55,545 bases of DNA. Origin: JBFXAN01 sp050184225 (GTDB lineage Bacteria > Chloroflexota > Dehalococcoidia > CAUJGQ01). The notes under the pieces were generated by a model. It was not told the DNA's origin and ran no database searches. It was given only the letters and a program-made list of their open reading frames with translations. The position numbers were made by a program, and so were the translations under genes. This document shows positions 17,077 through 25,132 of the stretch, piece after piece; the first letter of the stretch is position 1; the number at the start of each line of letters is the position of its first letter. The stretch spans positions 1 to 55,545 of the forward strand of contig JBFXAN010000024.1 of assembly GCA_050184225.1 (NCBI GenBank). The letters run 5' to 3'.

Positions 17077-18084
17077 GTGGCACGCGGCGACATAGCGGTC
17101 CGGCGGCTGCGGCCCGGCGATGGCGATCAGCTCGTCGATCTCCTCCGCACTGCCTTCGCCGAAGAGTTCGCCGGCGCCGGCACCGATCGCGCGGCCGTGC
17201 AGCGCCAGGTGCGCAGCGCCATGGCGGTGCAGTCACCCGGCGTCCGCCATCTCCTGACCGCGCTCGGCGCCCGCTTCGTCTATTTCGTCGCTACCTGCGA
17301 CGGGCGGGTGGTCGGCTCCACGGCCGTCGCGGGCGGCCGGCTGCTCGTGATCAGCAGCGTCGCCGTCCGTCCGGAGTTTCGCGGCCTGGGCATCGCCCAG
17401 GCGCTCCTGCATCGCGCCCACCAATTTGTCCACGATCAGGGCCGGGACCGGGTCGTGCTCGATGTGCTCGCCCACAACACGCCGGCGTTGTCCCTGTACG
17501 ACAAGCTCGGCTACCGCGAATACCATCGCTTTCGTACCTATGAACTGCCGATCGTACCCAGCCAGATCAGCGCCGGTGCACCACCCGGCTACTGGTTGGA
17601 GCCGATCACGCCCGCCCGGACGGCGGCCTTCAACGCGGTCGAACGGGCATCACTGCCGCCCGCCTACTTCGAGGTGACGCCGTCGCTGCGGGACCGCTAT
17701 GCTCGCCCGCGGCTGACGCATGGCCTGGAACGGTGGATCGGCGGCGTGCGCGCGCACCAGCGGGCGCTGGTTCATGATGGCCGCACCGTCGGATTCCTGA
17801 GCAGCGCGGTCGCTGCCGGACAGATCGAGGGTCGCATCGAGCTGCCTCTCGCGACACCACAGGCGTCGGGCGGCCTCGCCGGGGCATTGGTCGATGCCGT
17901 GCACTTCATCGAGCAGTGCGGCCGGCCGCGCCTTCGGCTCGACATCTCCGAGAGCCGACCCGATCAGCACGCCGTCGCCGAGGCGCTCGGCTTCCACCAC
18001 CGCTGGTCCTATATCCAGATGGTCCAGTGGCTGTCATCGCCGCTGCGTATCCCCGTGCGCGTGGGCAGCCGTACGCCTGTTTGA
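17077..18084 (+). CDS. GNAT family N-acetyltransferase
   Basis: 335 residues from GTG 17077, which has AAGGGGG at 6-nt spacing. The open frame extends upstream to 16765 but that part is repeat-like and lies before the promoter. The N-terminal GNAT domain (about 1-160) shows IAVRRLRPGDGDQLVDLLR, the acetyl-CoA loop VRPEFRGLGIAQALL, and LDVLAHNTPALSLYDKLGYR. The second half resembles a degenerate second acetyltransferase-like domain, ending RLRLDISESRPDQHAVAEAL. Substrate cannot be told. Downstream is a small membrane protein gene 50 bp away. Confidence 0.8.
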   Translation: MARGDIAVRRLRPGDGDQLVDLLRTAFAEEFAGAGTDRAAVQRQVRSAMAVQSPGVRHLLTALGARFVYFVATCDGRVVGSTAVAGGRLLVISSVAVRPEFRGLGIAQALLHRAHQFVHDQGRDRVVLDVLAHNTPALSLYDKLGYREYHRFRTYELPIVPSQISAGAPPGYWLEPITPARTAAFNAVERASLPPAYFEVTPSLRDRYARPRLTHGLERWIGGVRAHQRALVHDGRTVGFLSSAVAAGQIEGRIELPLATPQASGGLAGALVDAVHFIEQCGRPRLRLDISESRPDQHAVAEALGFHHRWSYIQMVQWLSSPLRIPVRVGSRTPV

Positions 18085-18122
18085 GCGCGTACCGCCGCCT
18101 ATCCCCGCCGCGCCGTTCCGGC

Positions 18123-18134
18123 TACCCTACGGGT
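18123..18134 (+). promoter_or_regulatory. -10-like box placed for a leaderless transcript
   Basis: TACCCT at 18123-18128 is followed by exactly 6 nt and then the ATG at 18135. No Shine-Dalgarno sequence fits. The spacing would put the transcription start on or next to the start codon. Confidence 0.4.
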
Positions 18135-18407
18135 ATGGGCTTCTACTATGGACCGTCGTCGGCGCCCGAGCCGGAGAAGGAGCCGGGCGGATGCATGGAG
18201 GCGCTGATCCTGACGCGGGCGGCGTTTGCCGCGCTGGCGATCCCGATGCTGGTGCTCGTGGGCGCGATCGCCGGCATCGTCCTGCTGTTCGTCACGTTCT
18301 CGCTCCACTGGCTGGTCGGGATCCTCTATCTCGGGCTGATCGCCGCCGGCATCTTCGCCTATTCCCGCTGGGAGCGTCGGAAGTTCCCCGGCGGACCCCA
18401 ACCGTAG
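18135..18407 (+). CDS. Small two-helix membrane protein
   Basis: 90 residues from ATG 18135. A short hydrophilic N-terminus (GPSSAPEPEKEPGG) precedes two predicted membrane helices, AFAALAIPMLVLVGAIAGIV and WLVGILYLGLIAAGIFAY, and a basic C-terminus (SRWERRKFPGG). No family is recognised. The larger open frame from 17916 overlaps the GNAT gene and is not coding before this ATG. It may be expressed from its own leaderless promoter. Confidence 0.65.
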   Translation: MGFYYGPSSAPEPEKEPGGCMEALILTRAAFAALAIPMLVLVGAIAGIVLLFVTFSLHWLVGILYLGLIAAGIFAYSRWERRKFPGGPQP

Positions 18408-18420
18408 CCCGGCCGCGGTT

Positions 18421-18771
18421 CTACACCACCGGACCAAAGTCGCCTGTGCCGTCGTCGGGCGGAGGTTCGTCGCGCTTTCCCGACACGATTGGCCCTTCGG
18501 CAATCGCGGCCGCGGCGGCCGCCGCGGCCGCGACGAGCGCGGCGCTCCATGGTCCAAGCCGCAAGATCTTGCCGATGAACTCAACCGCAAGAAATCCCGG
18601 TACCACATCCGGCCGCAAGACCAGCGCGCGATCCAGCCGCAGCAGCGGCTTCACCGGTTCGCCGCGCAGCATCGCTGCCGCAATTCTGCCGCCGTAGTTG
18701 CCGAGCACGGCGCCACACAGAACGAGGACCCATCGCAGCGCGGAGTTTCCCAATCCCTTCACAATCCCCAT
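18421..18771 (-). CDS. Small hydrophobic protein of unknown function
   Basis: 116 residues from ATG 18771 with GAGAGGTGG about 7 nt upstream. Two hydrophobic segments, LRWVLVLCGAVLGNYGGRIA and an alanine-rich WSAALVAAAAAAAAAIA, flank a more polar middle (RLDRALVLRPDVVPGFLAVE). The C-terminus is acidic (DEPPPDDGTGDFGPV). No family is recognised. It ends 13 bp from the convergent small membrane protein and is divergent from the gene at 18950. Confidence 0.6.
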   Translation of the reverse strand: MGIVKGLGNSALRWVLVLCGAVLGNYGGRIAAAMLRGEPVKPLLRLDRALVLRPDVVPGFLAVEFIGKILRLGPWSAALVAAAAAAAAAIAEGPIVSGKRDEPPPDDGTGDFGPVV

Positions 18772-18865
18772 CGGTCGCCACCTCTCGTCCAGCAGTATAG
18801 GCGAGGACGGCAGCAGCGGCACCGCCACGGCGGTACGACGGGCGATCACCGATCGGCGGTCCCAC

Positions 18866-18874
18866 TGCTATACT
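18866..18874 (+). promoter_or_regulatory. Extended -10 element of the 18950 membrane-protein gene
   Basis: TG-C-TATACT at 18866-18874, identical in its core to the element before the PAP2 gene (25113-25121). It lies about 75 nt before the ATG at 18950. Confidence 0.5.
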
Positions 18875-18949
18875 TCACCAGTGCGCCGTATCACACGAAG
18901 CGGGCACGGCGCGTTCCGGCGGAAGGGCGCGCGGATCGGAGACCGGGGG

Positions 18950-19792
18950 ATGAGCACAACCTGGATTCGCGTCGCCTATGGCGCAGTACTGGCGCTGGTT
19001 CTGTTCTTTACCGTCCTGTTCGGCGTTGCAATGGTCCTTCCCGGACCGACACCGCCCGGCGATCCAGGGATCACCTTCCGCCAGCTCACGACCGAGGACA
19101 CCGACAACAGTCAGAATCGGTTGACCGCGTCGATCGACCAGTTCTTTGCCGATGCGAAGAACTTCCGCGACGACTTCGTCAGCTATCAACGCAACTTCTT
19201 CCTCGCGGCCGCCGGCCTCGCCGTGCTGCTCGCGCTGATCGCCGTCGCGCTGCCCTCGGCGGTGAACTATATGCGTTGGGGCATGCTCGTCGGTGCGGCC
19301 CTGATCATGATCTGGGTAGGTCACCTCGCCACGATGCCGGTGCCCAATCCGGCGCCACCGGCCAACTCGGTGCTGGCGATGGTGGCCGCCGGCGAGCCCG
19401 AACCGCTCTCCTTCGCCGGCCGTTTCCTCCGGTTCGCGATCAGCTTCGTCAGCCTGATCCTGCTGCTCTTCATCGGCCTCTGGCGTCTGACCGAGTGGCC
19501 GGCCGCGCCTCGGAAGACGGCGCCCGCCGCGGCCCGGCCCGCCACGACAACCCCGGCCCCGGCCGGTGACGCGGCCGCGTGGGCGCCGGCACCAGCCGCT
19601 CCGGTTCCGGTAACTCCCGCCGCACCGGCGGCCACGACACCACCTGAGGCGACAACGGTCGTCAGCGAACCGTCGCCTCAGCCATCGACTCAGCCGGCGC
19701 CACCCTCAGCTTCGCCTCCCGGCGAGGCCGGCCGCTGGCAACGCCCATCCGATGCAGGCGAGCCAAACCGGCAGCCGGACACAACGGTTTAG
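18950..19792 (+). CDS. Multi-pass membrane protein with Pro/Ala-rich tail
   Basis: 280 residues from ATG 18950 (GGGGG just upstream). Four membrane helices are likely: AYGAVLALVLFFTVLFGVAM near the N-terminus, then FFLAAAGLAVLLALIAVALP, MRWGMLVGAALIMIWVGHLA and FAISFVSLILLLFIGLWRL. Between helices 1 and 2 lies a soluble segment (FRQLTTEDTDNSQNRLTASI). The last 90 or so residues are low-complexity Pro/Ala/Thr. I know no function for it. It ends 9 bp before the CoA-transferase gene, so the two may share a transcript. Confidence 0.65.
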   Translation: MSTTWIRVAYGAVLALVLFFTVLFGVAMVLPGPTPPGDPGITFRQLTTEDTDNSQNRLTASIDQFFADAKNFRDDFVSYQRNFFLAAAGLAVLLALIAVALPSAVNYMRWGMLVGAALIMIWVGHLATMPVPNPAPPANSVLAMVAAGEPEPLSFAGRFLRFAISFVSLILLLFIGLWRLTEWPAAPRKTAPAAARPATTTPAPAGDAAAWAPAPAAPVPVTPAAPAATTPPEATTVVSEPSPQPSTQPAPPSASPPGEAGRWQRPSDAGEPNRQPDTTV

Positions 19793-19801
19793 GGCGGGTC
19801 G

Positions 19802-22141
19802 ATGACGGGTGCACTCGATGGAATCCGCGTCCTCGACCTTGGCCGTGGTGTTGCCGCCCCTTACACGGCGATGCTCCTCGCGGAGCAGGGTGCGGAGGTA
19901 CTCCGCGTTGAGCCACCCGCGCGTGACCGTCGCTTCGGTACGGCAGCCTATCACGTCTTCAACCGCAGCAAGCGGCTGACGCTCCTCGACCTGGACCGCG
20001 ACGATGATCGGCACCACGTTCGCGCACTGGCCGGTGAATCCGATGTCGTCATCGTCGACCTACCCGAACCGGTTGCCCAGGCGTGCGGCATCTCCTTCGC
20101 CGCGCTGTCACAGGGCCGGGACGACCTCGTCTACCTGGCGATGCCGCCGTATGGCTCGCACGGGCCGCTCGCGGAGCTGGACGCCGATGAGTCGCTGGTC
20201 GCGGCTGCCAGCGGATTGAGCGGCGGCCAGTGGTCCGGCAGCGACCAGCCGGTGGAACTGGTCTTACCGCTCGCCGCCTACGGCGCCGCCCTGCTCGGGG
20301 CCGGCGCAACCGCGGCCGCGCTCTACGAACACGCCCGATCGGGCGCGGGACAGCGGATCGAGGTCTCCTGGCTCGCCGGCTCACTCGCGATGCAGACCGG
20401 TTCCCTGCTTCGGGGGGAGGGTGTGGAGCGACTGGCCGGTACGGCGATGAATCCACTCGGCCCGATCCCCGTCTACCGGCTCTTTCAAGCGTCAGACGGC
20501 ACCTACCTCTTCATCGCCGCCGGTACGCCTCGGTTCTTCCACCGGCTCTGCCTCCTGCTCGACCATCCCGAATGGATCAGCGATCCGCGCTTTAGCGCCG
20601 CCCCGTGGGGCATCGTCGACCCCGACGACCGGCGCGTGCTGGCGGAGTTGATCGCTCCGATCATCGCCACCAAGCCGCGCGACGAGTGGTTGCAGCTGCT
20701 CACCGATGTCGACATCCCCAACGCGCCAGTCAGCCTCCGCGAGCAATTCATCGATGACCCGCAGGTCGCCGCACTTGGACTCAGGGTTGAGGTCGAAGAC
20801 GCAGCGGCGGGCCGGACGGTGCAATCCGGTACCCCCATCATCTTGCACGGCACGCCCGGACCGGCACCGCGTGGTCTGGTAATCGGTGATGCTTTCACCA
20901 CCGTTCGACCGGTGGAGCCTGCCCCTCGGATGAAGCGGGCTCCACGGACGGACGCCAAACCGGGGCCGCTCGCGGGACTGCGGGTGCTGGACTTCTCCGG
21001 GTTCATCGCCGGTTCCTACTGCCCGATGACACTCGCCGACTTCGGCGCCGATGTGATCAAGGTCGAGTCGCCCGAAGGCGACGCCTTCCGCAGCTTTGGC
21101 TTCGGCTTTCTCGGCTGGAACCGGGGAAAGCGCGGGCTCAGCGTCGATACCCGCCGTCCCGAGGGACAGGCGGCCGTCCACGATCTCGTTCGGCAAGCGG
21201 ACATCATTGTCGAGAACTTCCGGCCCGGTACGGCGAAACGGCTGGGCCTGGATTTCGAGACGCTGTCGGCGATCAATCCCCGCCTGATCTACTCCACTGT
21301 CACCGCCTTCGGCGACACCGGCCCGCTGGCGGGAGCACCGGGGTTTGACCCGCTCCTCCAGGCCCGCTCCGGGGCGATGGCTGCCCAGGGCGGTATGACG
21401 GCCGGTCATCCACCGGTCTACCTCACGGCCGCGATCTGCGACTATGCCGCCGCGCTGCTCTCGGTCTACGGCATCAGTGCCGCCCTCGTCGCCCGCGAAC
21501 GGACGGGCCGCGGCCAGCGCGTAGAATCCTCGCTCGTCCACAGCGCGCTGGCGGCGCAGGCAGGTGAGTTCATCTGGTATGAAGGGATGCCGGCCCGAGC
21601 GGACGGCGCGCCCGCGTGGATCGGCTCGGCCGCCGTCGACCGGTTCTTCCAATGTGCAGATCATGCCTGGCTCAAGCTGAGCGTGCGTACCACCGACCAG
21701 TGGGCAGCGCTCGTCGCTTGTCTCGCCGATGGCGCGCTCGCGTCGATCGGTGCAGGGGAAGCATTGCACGCTGAACCGCGCGGAATCGTGGCGGAGACGC
21801 TGGAAGCGCGCTTCGCGTCCGCGCCGATCGCCTCCTGGTTGACGATGCTGCGCGAGGCCGGCATGCCCGTTGCACCAGTCGTTCGGCCCCCTGATCTCTT
21901 CACCGACGCGCAGATCCTGGCGAACGACCTGATCGCGGAGCATCAGCATGCCGGTTGGGGAATGGTGCGCCAGACGGGCGTGCTGGCGAAATTTGAACGA
22001 ACGCCCGGCGTCGCTCAGCGTGCCGCTCCCCTACTCGGCCAGCACAGCCGCGAAGTGTTGCGTGAAGCCGGCTACAACGATCAGCGTATCGACACGCTGG
22101 TCGCCGCGGGCGTCCTCGTCGAGGCACACACCCAGGTATAA
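19802..22141 (+). CDS. Family III (CaiB/BaiF) CoA transferase, two fused domains
   Basis: Family III enzymes move CoA between acids through an aspartyl-CoA thioester (formyl-CoA transferase, CaiB). Here 779 residues carry two complete copies. Domain 1 (about 1-375) starts LDGIRVLDLGRGVAAPYTAM. Domain 2 (about 385-775) starts LAGLRVLDFSGFIAGSYCPM and has FADFGADVIKVESPEGD-like sequence plus VENFRPGTAKRLGLDFETLS. The catalytic Asp is visible in domain 2 (GAPGFDPLLQARSG) and a counterpart may exist in domain 1 (ELDADESLVAAASG). Most family members are single-domain and form interlocked dimers. The fusion is less common. A 2-hydroxyacyl/oxalyl-CoA lyase gene lies 8 kb away; a pathway link is only inference. 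Confidence 0.9.
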   Translation: MTGALDGIRVLDLGRGVAAPYTAMLLAEQGAEVLRVEPPARDRRFGTAAYHVFNRSKRLTLLDLDRDDDRHHVRALAGESDVVIVDLPEPVAQACGISFAALSQGRDDLVYLAMPPYGSHGPLAELDADESLVAAASGLSGGQWSGSDQPVELVLPLAAYGAALLGAGATAAALYEHARSGAGQRIEVSWLAGSLAMQTGSLLRGEGVERLAGTAMNPLGPIPVYRLFQASDGTYLFIAAGTPRFFHRLCLLLDHPEWISDPRFSAAPWGIVDPDDRRVLAELIAPIIATKPRDEWLQLLTDVDIPNAPVSLREQFIDDPQVAALGLRVEVEDAAAGRTVQSGTPIILHGTPGPAPRGLVIGDAFTTVRPVEPAPRMKRAPRTDAKPGPLAGLRVLDFSGFIAGSYCPMTLADFGADVIKVESPEGDAFRSFGFGFLGWNRGKRGLSVDTRRPEGQAAVHDLVRQADIIVENFRPGTAKRLGLDFETLSAINPRLIYSTVTAFGDTGPLAGAPGFDPLLQARSGAMAAQGGMTAGHPPVYLTAAICDYAAALLSVYGISAALVARERTGRGQRVESSLVHSALAAQAGEFIWYEGMPARADGAPAWIGSAAVDRFFQCADHAWLKLSVRTTDQWAALVACLADGALASIGAGEALHAEPRGIVAETLEARFASAPIASWLTMLREAGMPVAPVVRPPDLFTDAQILANDLIAEHQHAGWGMVRQTGVLAKFERTPGVAQRAAPLLGQHSREVLREAGYNDQRIDTLVAAGVLVEAHTQV

Positions 22142-22156
22142 CAGCCGAATCAGCGA

Positions 22157-22639
22157 TCAGCCGGCCAGCGATTCACACTCGGCGATGATCCGAGCATGAC
22201 TCCGCATCACCAGGGAACGGGTGCGCTCGATCATGGCAAGCTGATGCTGATCAAGCAACCCCGCTGCGGCCGCGGCCGTGACATCGTCTTCATCCTCAAC
22301 CGTGATCGCGCCGGCCGGGCTCACCCACAGGTCGAGCAAGAGGTCACGGTAGCTGACATGCTCCGGCCGGATGCGAACGCGATCGACGACGTCGAAGCGA
22401 TAGGCGATAGCAACCTGATCGGGACCGGTAAATCGGTAACAGTTGTAGGTCCTGCGTGCCCAAAAGAACCCAACGGTGTAGCTACCCGCTGGAATGAAGA
22501 AGCCCGCCACACGCCGCTCGGCAGGGTGGTCGAAGCGGACGATCGCGAGCGAGCGGCTAATGCTGAGCGCCGTACACGCGAATGTCTCGCTCCGACCGTC
22601 CAGTGATTCCTTGGTTTCCAGAATTGGATGCGATCGCAT
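22157..22639 (-). CDS. DUF402 family protein (putative nucleotide phosphatase)
   Basis: 160 residues from ATG 22639, whose start overlaps the upstream gene's stop (TGATG), so translation is coupled. The fold family is recognised from IVRFDHPAERRVAGFFIPAG followed by YTVGFFWARRTYNCYRF and a core with FDVVDRVRIRPEHVSYRDLL and LLDLWVSPAGAITVEDEDD. Acidic residues in the last segment would bind divalent metal. Characterised DUF402 proteins hydrolyse nucleoside tri/diphosphates. Activity here is inferred. An open frame continues upstream to 23197, but that is the shadow of the SH3b gene. Confidence 0.8.
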   Translation of the reverse strand: MRSHPILETKESLDGRSETFACTALSISRSLAIVRFDHPAERRVAGFFIPAGSYTVGFFWARRTYNCYRFTGPDQVAIAYRFDVVDRVRIRPEHVSYRDLLLDLWVSPAGAITVEDEDDVTAAAAAGLLDQHQLAMIERTRSLVMRSHARIIAECESLAG

Positions 22640-23244
22640 CAGCGGACGCCGATCGTACTCAGGTCGCCCGTCACCGTCCAGAAGTGCCGGGCCGACCAAG
22701 CCGTCCCACCACCAGAGGCAACCAGCAGCCAGGAGCAGCCTCCGGCACAACCGACAACCGTAACCGTCGCACCAGCCGGCACATACCCGGTGATCACGGC
22801 ATCGGTGCTCGGAGCATTGCGTAGCGAGGCACTGGTGATCGCACGGGCAACGACAGCCGCCGGTCGGGGTGTGGGCACCGGCGTCGGAACCACCGTCGGC
22901 GCTGGTGATGGTGTCGGCGCCGGTGGCGGTTCTGGTGTCGGAGCCGGCGGTAGCGTTGGTTCGGGTGTTGGCTCTGGCGTTGGCTCCGGCGTGGGCGTTG
23001 GTGCTGGGGTTGGCGACGGGGTCGGCGTGACCGTCACCGTCGGTGTAGGCGCCGGCGATGGCGGAACAACCTGGGCCGGCGGCGTACCGCCGGTTCCGTT
23101 CTGGGAACCTTCGCCGGCGATGCGCTCGCGAATGACGAGCGCAACCGCGGCCACCGCCAGCAGCAGCACGGCACCATGAAGCAGCCATCGATACCAACGA
23201 GAACCGGAGGGCGCGCCCCGGATGGGAAGATCAGCGCGTGACAT
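22639..23244 (-). CDS. Membrane-anchored protein with Pro/Thr linker and SH3b-like domain
   Basis: 201 residues from ATG 23244 (GTG 23247 and TTG 23253 are alternatives). One transmembrane helix at about 20-40 (WLLHGAVLLLAVAAVALVIR) is followed by a long extracellular PTPTPEPTPEP-type linker of about 75 residues. A C-terminal bacterial SH3 domain contains ASLRNAPSTDAVITGYVPAG and VTVVGCAGGCSWLLVASGGG. SH3b domains usually bind cell-wall peptide or ligand. There is no Shine-Dalgarno. An extended -10, TGC-TACGCT, lies just upstream, suggesting a short leader or leaderless mRNA. It is coupled to the DUF402 gene. Confidence 0.75.
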   Translation of the reverse strand: MSRADLPIRGAPSGSRWYRWLLHGAVLLLAVAAVALVIRERIAGEGSQNGTGGTPPAQVVPPSPAPTPTVTVTPTPSPTPAPTPTPEPTPEPTPEPTLPPAPTPEPPPAPTPSPAPTVVPTPVPTPRPAAVVARAITSASLRNAPSTDAVITGYVPAGATVTVVGCAGGCSWLLVASGGGTAWSARHFWTVTGDLSTIGVR

Positions 23245-23252
23245 CACTCGCA

Positions 23253-23261
23253 AGCGTAGCA
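23253..23261 (-). promoter_or_regulatory. Extended -10 element close to the SH3b gene start
   Basis: On the minus strand TGC-TACGCT occupies 23261-23253, 8 nt before ATG 23244 and 5 nt before the alternative GTG 23247. No ribosome-binding site fits between, so a very short or absent leader is likely. Confidence 0.4.
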
Positions 23262-23341
23262 GTCGGGCTGCAACGCACCGACGATGCTTTCGTCAACTCG
23301 CGGCCCCGCCATCCGTCGAGGACGTTCACATCAGTAACGGA

Positions 23342-24247
23342 TCACGGCAGCATCAACGGCATAATCGCCGGCGCACCCGTCCGCGTCCCGGCGGGAATCT
23401 GCCGCTCGGCGTGATAGGAGGAGCGGACCAGCGGGCCGGATTCGACGTGCTTGAAGCCCATCGCCACACCCGCATCCCGTAGCGACGCGAACTCCTCCGG
23501 CGGGACGTAGCGCACCAGCGGCAGGTGTTTGGGCGTCGGTCGGAGATATTGACCGATGGTCAGCACATCGACATCGACCGCGCGGAGGTCGCCCATCACC
23601 TCGACGACGTCGTCGAACGATTCGCCCAGGCCGAGCATGATGCCGGTCTTCGTCACCGGCCGCGGCGTGTGCATGCCCGCCCGTTCGAGCAACTCCAGCG
23701 TCCGCTCGTAGCGCCCCTTCGGCCGCACGCGCGGATAGAGCAGCGGCACCGTCTCGGTGTTGTGATTGAGGATCTCCGGCGCCGCTGCCAGCACGACACC
23801 GAGCGCCTCCCAGTTACCGAGGAAGTCTGGGATCAGCACCTCCACGGAGGTACCGGGCGACAGCCGCCGGATCCAGCGGATCGTCTCGGCGAAGATGGCG
23901 GCGCCGCCGTCGGGCTGATCGTCGCGGTTGACCGAGGTGACGACGGCGTGGGTCAGGCCCATCTGCGCCACGGCGTAGGCGACGCGCTTCGGCTCGTTTG
24001 GGTCGGGCGGCGCGTCCGGCCGGCCGCTGGTGACCGCGCAGAAGCCGCAGGCGCGGGTGCAGACATCGCCGAGGATCATGAAGGTGGCGGTGCCGGCCTC
24101 CCAACACTCGCCCATGTTGGGGCAGTGCGCCTCTTCACAGACCGTGTGCAGCGACTGCTCCCGCATCAAGGACTTGAGGCGGAGGTAATTCGGCCCACCG
24201 GGAAACCTGACCTTCAACCAGTCCGGTTTTCTTGTTCGCTCGTCCAT
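23342..24247 (-). CDS. lipA: Lipoyl synthase
   Basis: Radical-SAM enzyme that inserts two sulfurs into protein-bound octanoyl groups to make lipoyl cofactor for 2-oxoacid dehydrogenases and the glycine cleavage system. 301 residues from ATG 24247 with GGAGG 8 nt upstream. Both iron-sulfur cluster motifs are complete: auxiliary cluster Cys37-x4-Cys42-x5-Cys48 (CEEAHCPNMGEC) and SAM cluster Cys63-x3-Cys67-x2-Cys70 (CTRACGFC). The conserved Ser appears in the C-terminal RSSYHAERQI. No lipB or lplA is in the window. It is divergent from the response-regulator gene. Confidence 0.96.
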   Translation of the reverse strand: MDERTRKPDWLKVRFPGGPNYLRLKSLMREQSLHTVCEEAHCPNMGECWEAGTATFMILGDVCTRACGFCAVTSGRPDAPPDPNEPKRVAYAVAQMGLTHAVVTSVNRDDQPDGGAAIFAETIRWIRRLSPGTSVEVLIPDFLGNWEALGVVLAAAPEILNHNTETVPLLYPRVRPKGRYERTLELLERAGMHTPRPVTKTGIMLGLGESFDDVVEVMGDLRAVDVDVLTIGQYLRPTPKHLPLVRYVPPEEFASLRDAGVAMGFKHVESGPLVRSSYHAERQIPAGTRTGAPAIMPLMLP

Positions 24248-24301
24248 CGCAGGATCCTCCGTCGCCCCTTCTCCAATCGTATCAGAGCAGCGGCGATCGT
24301 C

Positions 24302-24310
24302 TGCTAGAAT
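24302..24310 (+). promoter_or_regulatory. Extended -10 element of the response-regulator gene
   Basis: TG-C-TAGAAT at 24302-24310, 26 nt before the GTG at 24337, with GGAG at 24327-24330 as ribosome-binding site. Confidence 0.5.
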
Positions 24311-24336
24311 GGTGCATCGAGACACTGGAGCCGTGT

Positions 24337-25023
24337 GTGCCCCGCGTTGCTGTGATCGCCCGAACCGAAGAAGGTGCGGTGGCGCTTGCCGAACCGCTCG
24401 CCCGGCAGGGACTCGAGGTGCTGATCGTCTCCAGCGAGGATGCGATCGACCGCTTTGATGAATCGCCCCCTGACGCGATCGCGATCGAGTTCTACGCCCG
24501 CGACCGCATCCTCTTCGACGCGCTCGCGGCCAACGAGAGCCTGCGTGATCGGTCGGTCCTGATCGCCTGCCTCGGGCCGGCCGAGCTTCGACTCTACGAG
24601 ATGTCCCCCATCGCCGATGATTTCATCCTCCTACCGGCGCTCCCCGAAGAACTCGCCTCGCGGGTGCGGATGGCGGTCAAACGGCGAACGCCGGAGAGCA
24701 GCAGCCTGCTTCGCGCCGGCGACCTGACGCTGGACCTGGCGAATTATCGCGTCGCCGTCGCGGGTCGAACCGTGGAACTCACGTTCAAGGAGTACGAGCT
24801 CCTCCGGTTTCTCGTACAGAACCCGGATAAGGTCTTGACCCGCGAGGCGCTGCTCAAGCGGGTTTGGGGATACGACTACTTCGGCGGCTCGCGCACCGTC
24901 GATGTCCACATCCGCCGTCTCCGCAGCAAACTGGAAGACCGCGGACACCTCTTCATCGAGACGATTCGCAACGTCGGATATCGCTTCGTTCACGATGAAC
25001 GCCGCCCTGGATCGGGCGGATAA
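24337..25023 (+). CDS. OmpR-type winged-helix regulator with degenerate receiver domain
   Basis: 228 residues from GTG 24337 (GGAG at 6-nt spacing). The C-terminal OmpR/PhoB winged helix is textbook: ELTFKEYELLRFLVQNPDKV, then VLTREALLKRVWGYDYFGGS and RTVDVHIRRLRSKLED, ending FIETIRNVGYRFV. The N-terminal 120 residues have receiver topology but the phospho-chemistry is missing. The acidic pair after strand 1 is replaced (VAVIARTEEG), the acceptor Asp region reads DAIAIEFYARD, and the conserved Lys after strand 5 is absent (LLPALPEEL). It therefore probably works without phosphorylation, as known for atypical response regulators. No histidine kinase is adjacent. A PAP2 gene follows 110 bp later. 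Confidence 0.88.
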   Translation: MPRVAVIARTEEGAVALAEPLARQGLEVLIVSSEDAIDRFDESPPDAIAIEFYARDRILFDALAANESLRDRSVLIACLGPAELRLYEMSPIADDFILLPALPEELASRVRMAVKRRTPESSSLLRAGDLTLDLANYRVAVAGRTVELTFKEYELLRFLVQNPDKVLTREALLKRVWGYDYFGGSRTVDVHIRRLRSKLEDRGHLFIETIRNVGYRFVHDERRPGSGG

Positions 25024-25112
25024 GCGGACACGTCGCGGTTTGGCGAGGATCGTCAGTGTCCCTTATGCAAACCCGCTATGGGTTTCTTGTGACCCACTGG
25101 CGTCCATGCGAC

Positions 25113-25121
25113 TGCTATACT
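25113..25121 (+). promoter_or_regulatory. Extended -10 element of the PAP2 gene
   Basis: TG-C-TATACT at 25113-25121, 11 nt before ATG 25133. No Shine-Dalgarno sequence fits in this gap, so the mRNA leader should be only a few nucleotides. Confidence 0.5.
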
Positions 25122-25132
25122 GATATCAACGT

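Noticed and set aside
20492..21949. A 485-residue minus-strand frame inside the CoA transferase gene
   Set aside because: Shadow of the plus-strand gene, which has clear family motifs throughout.
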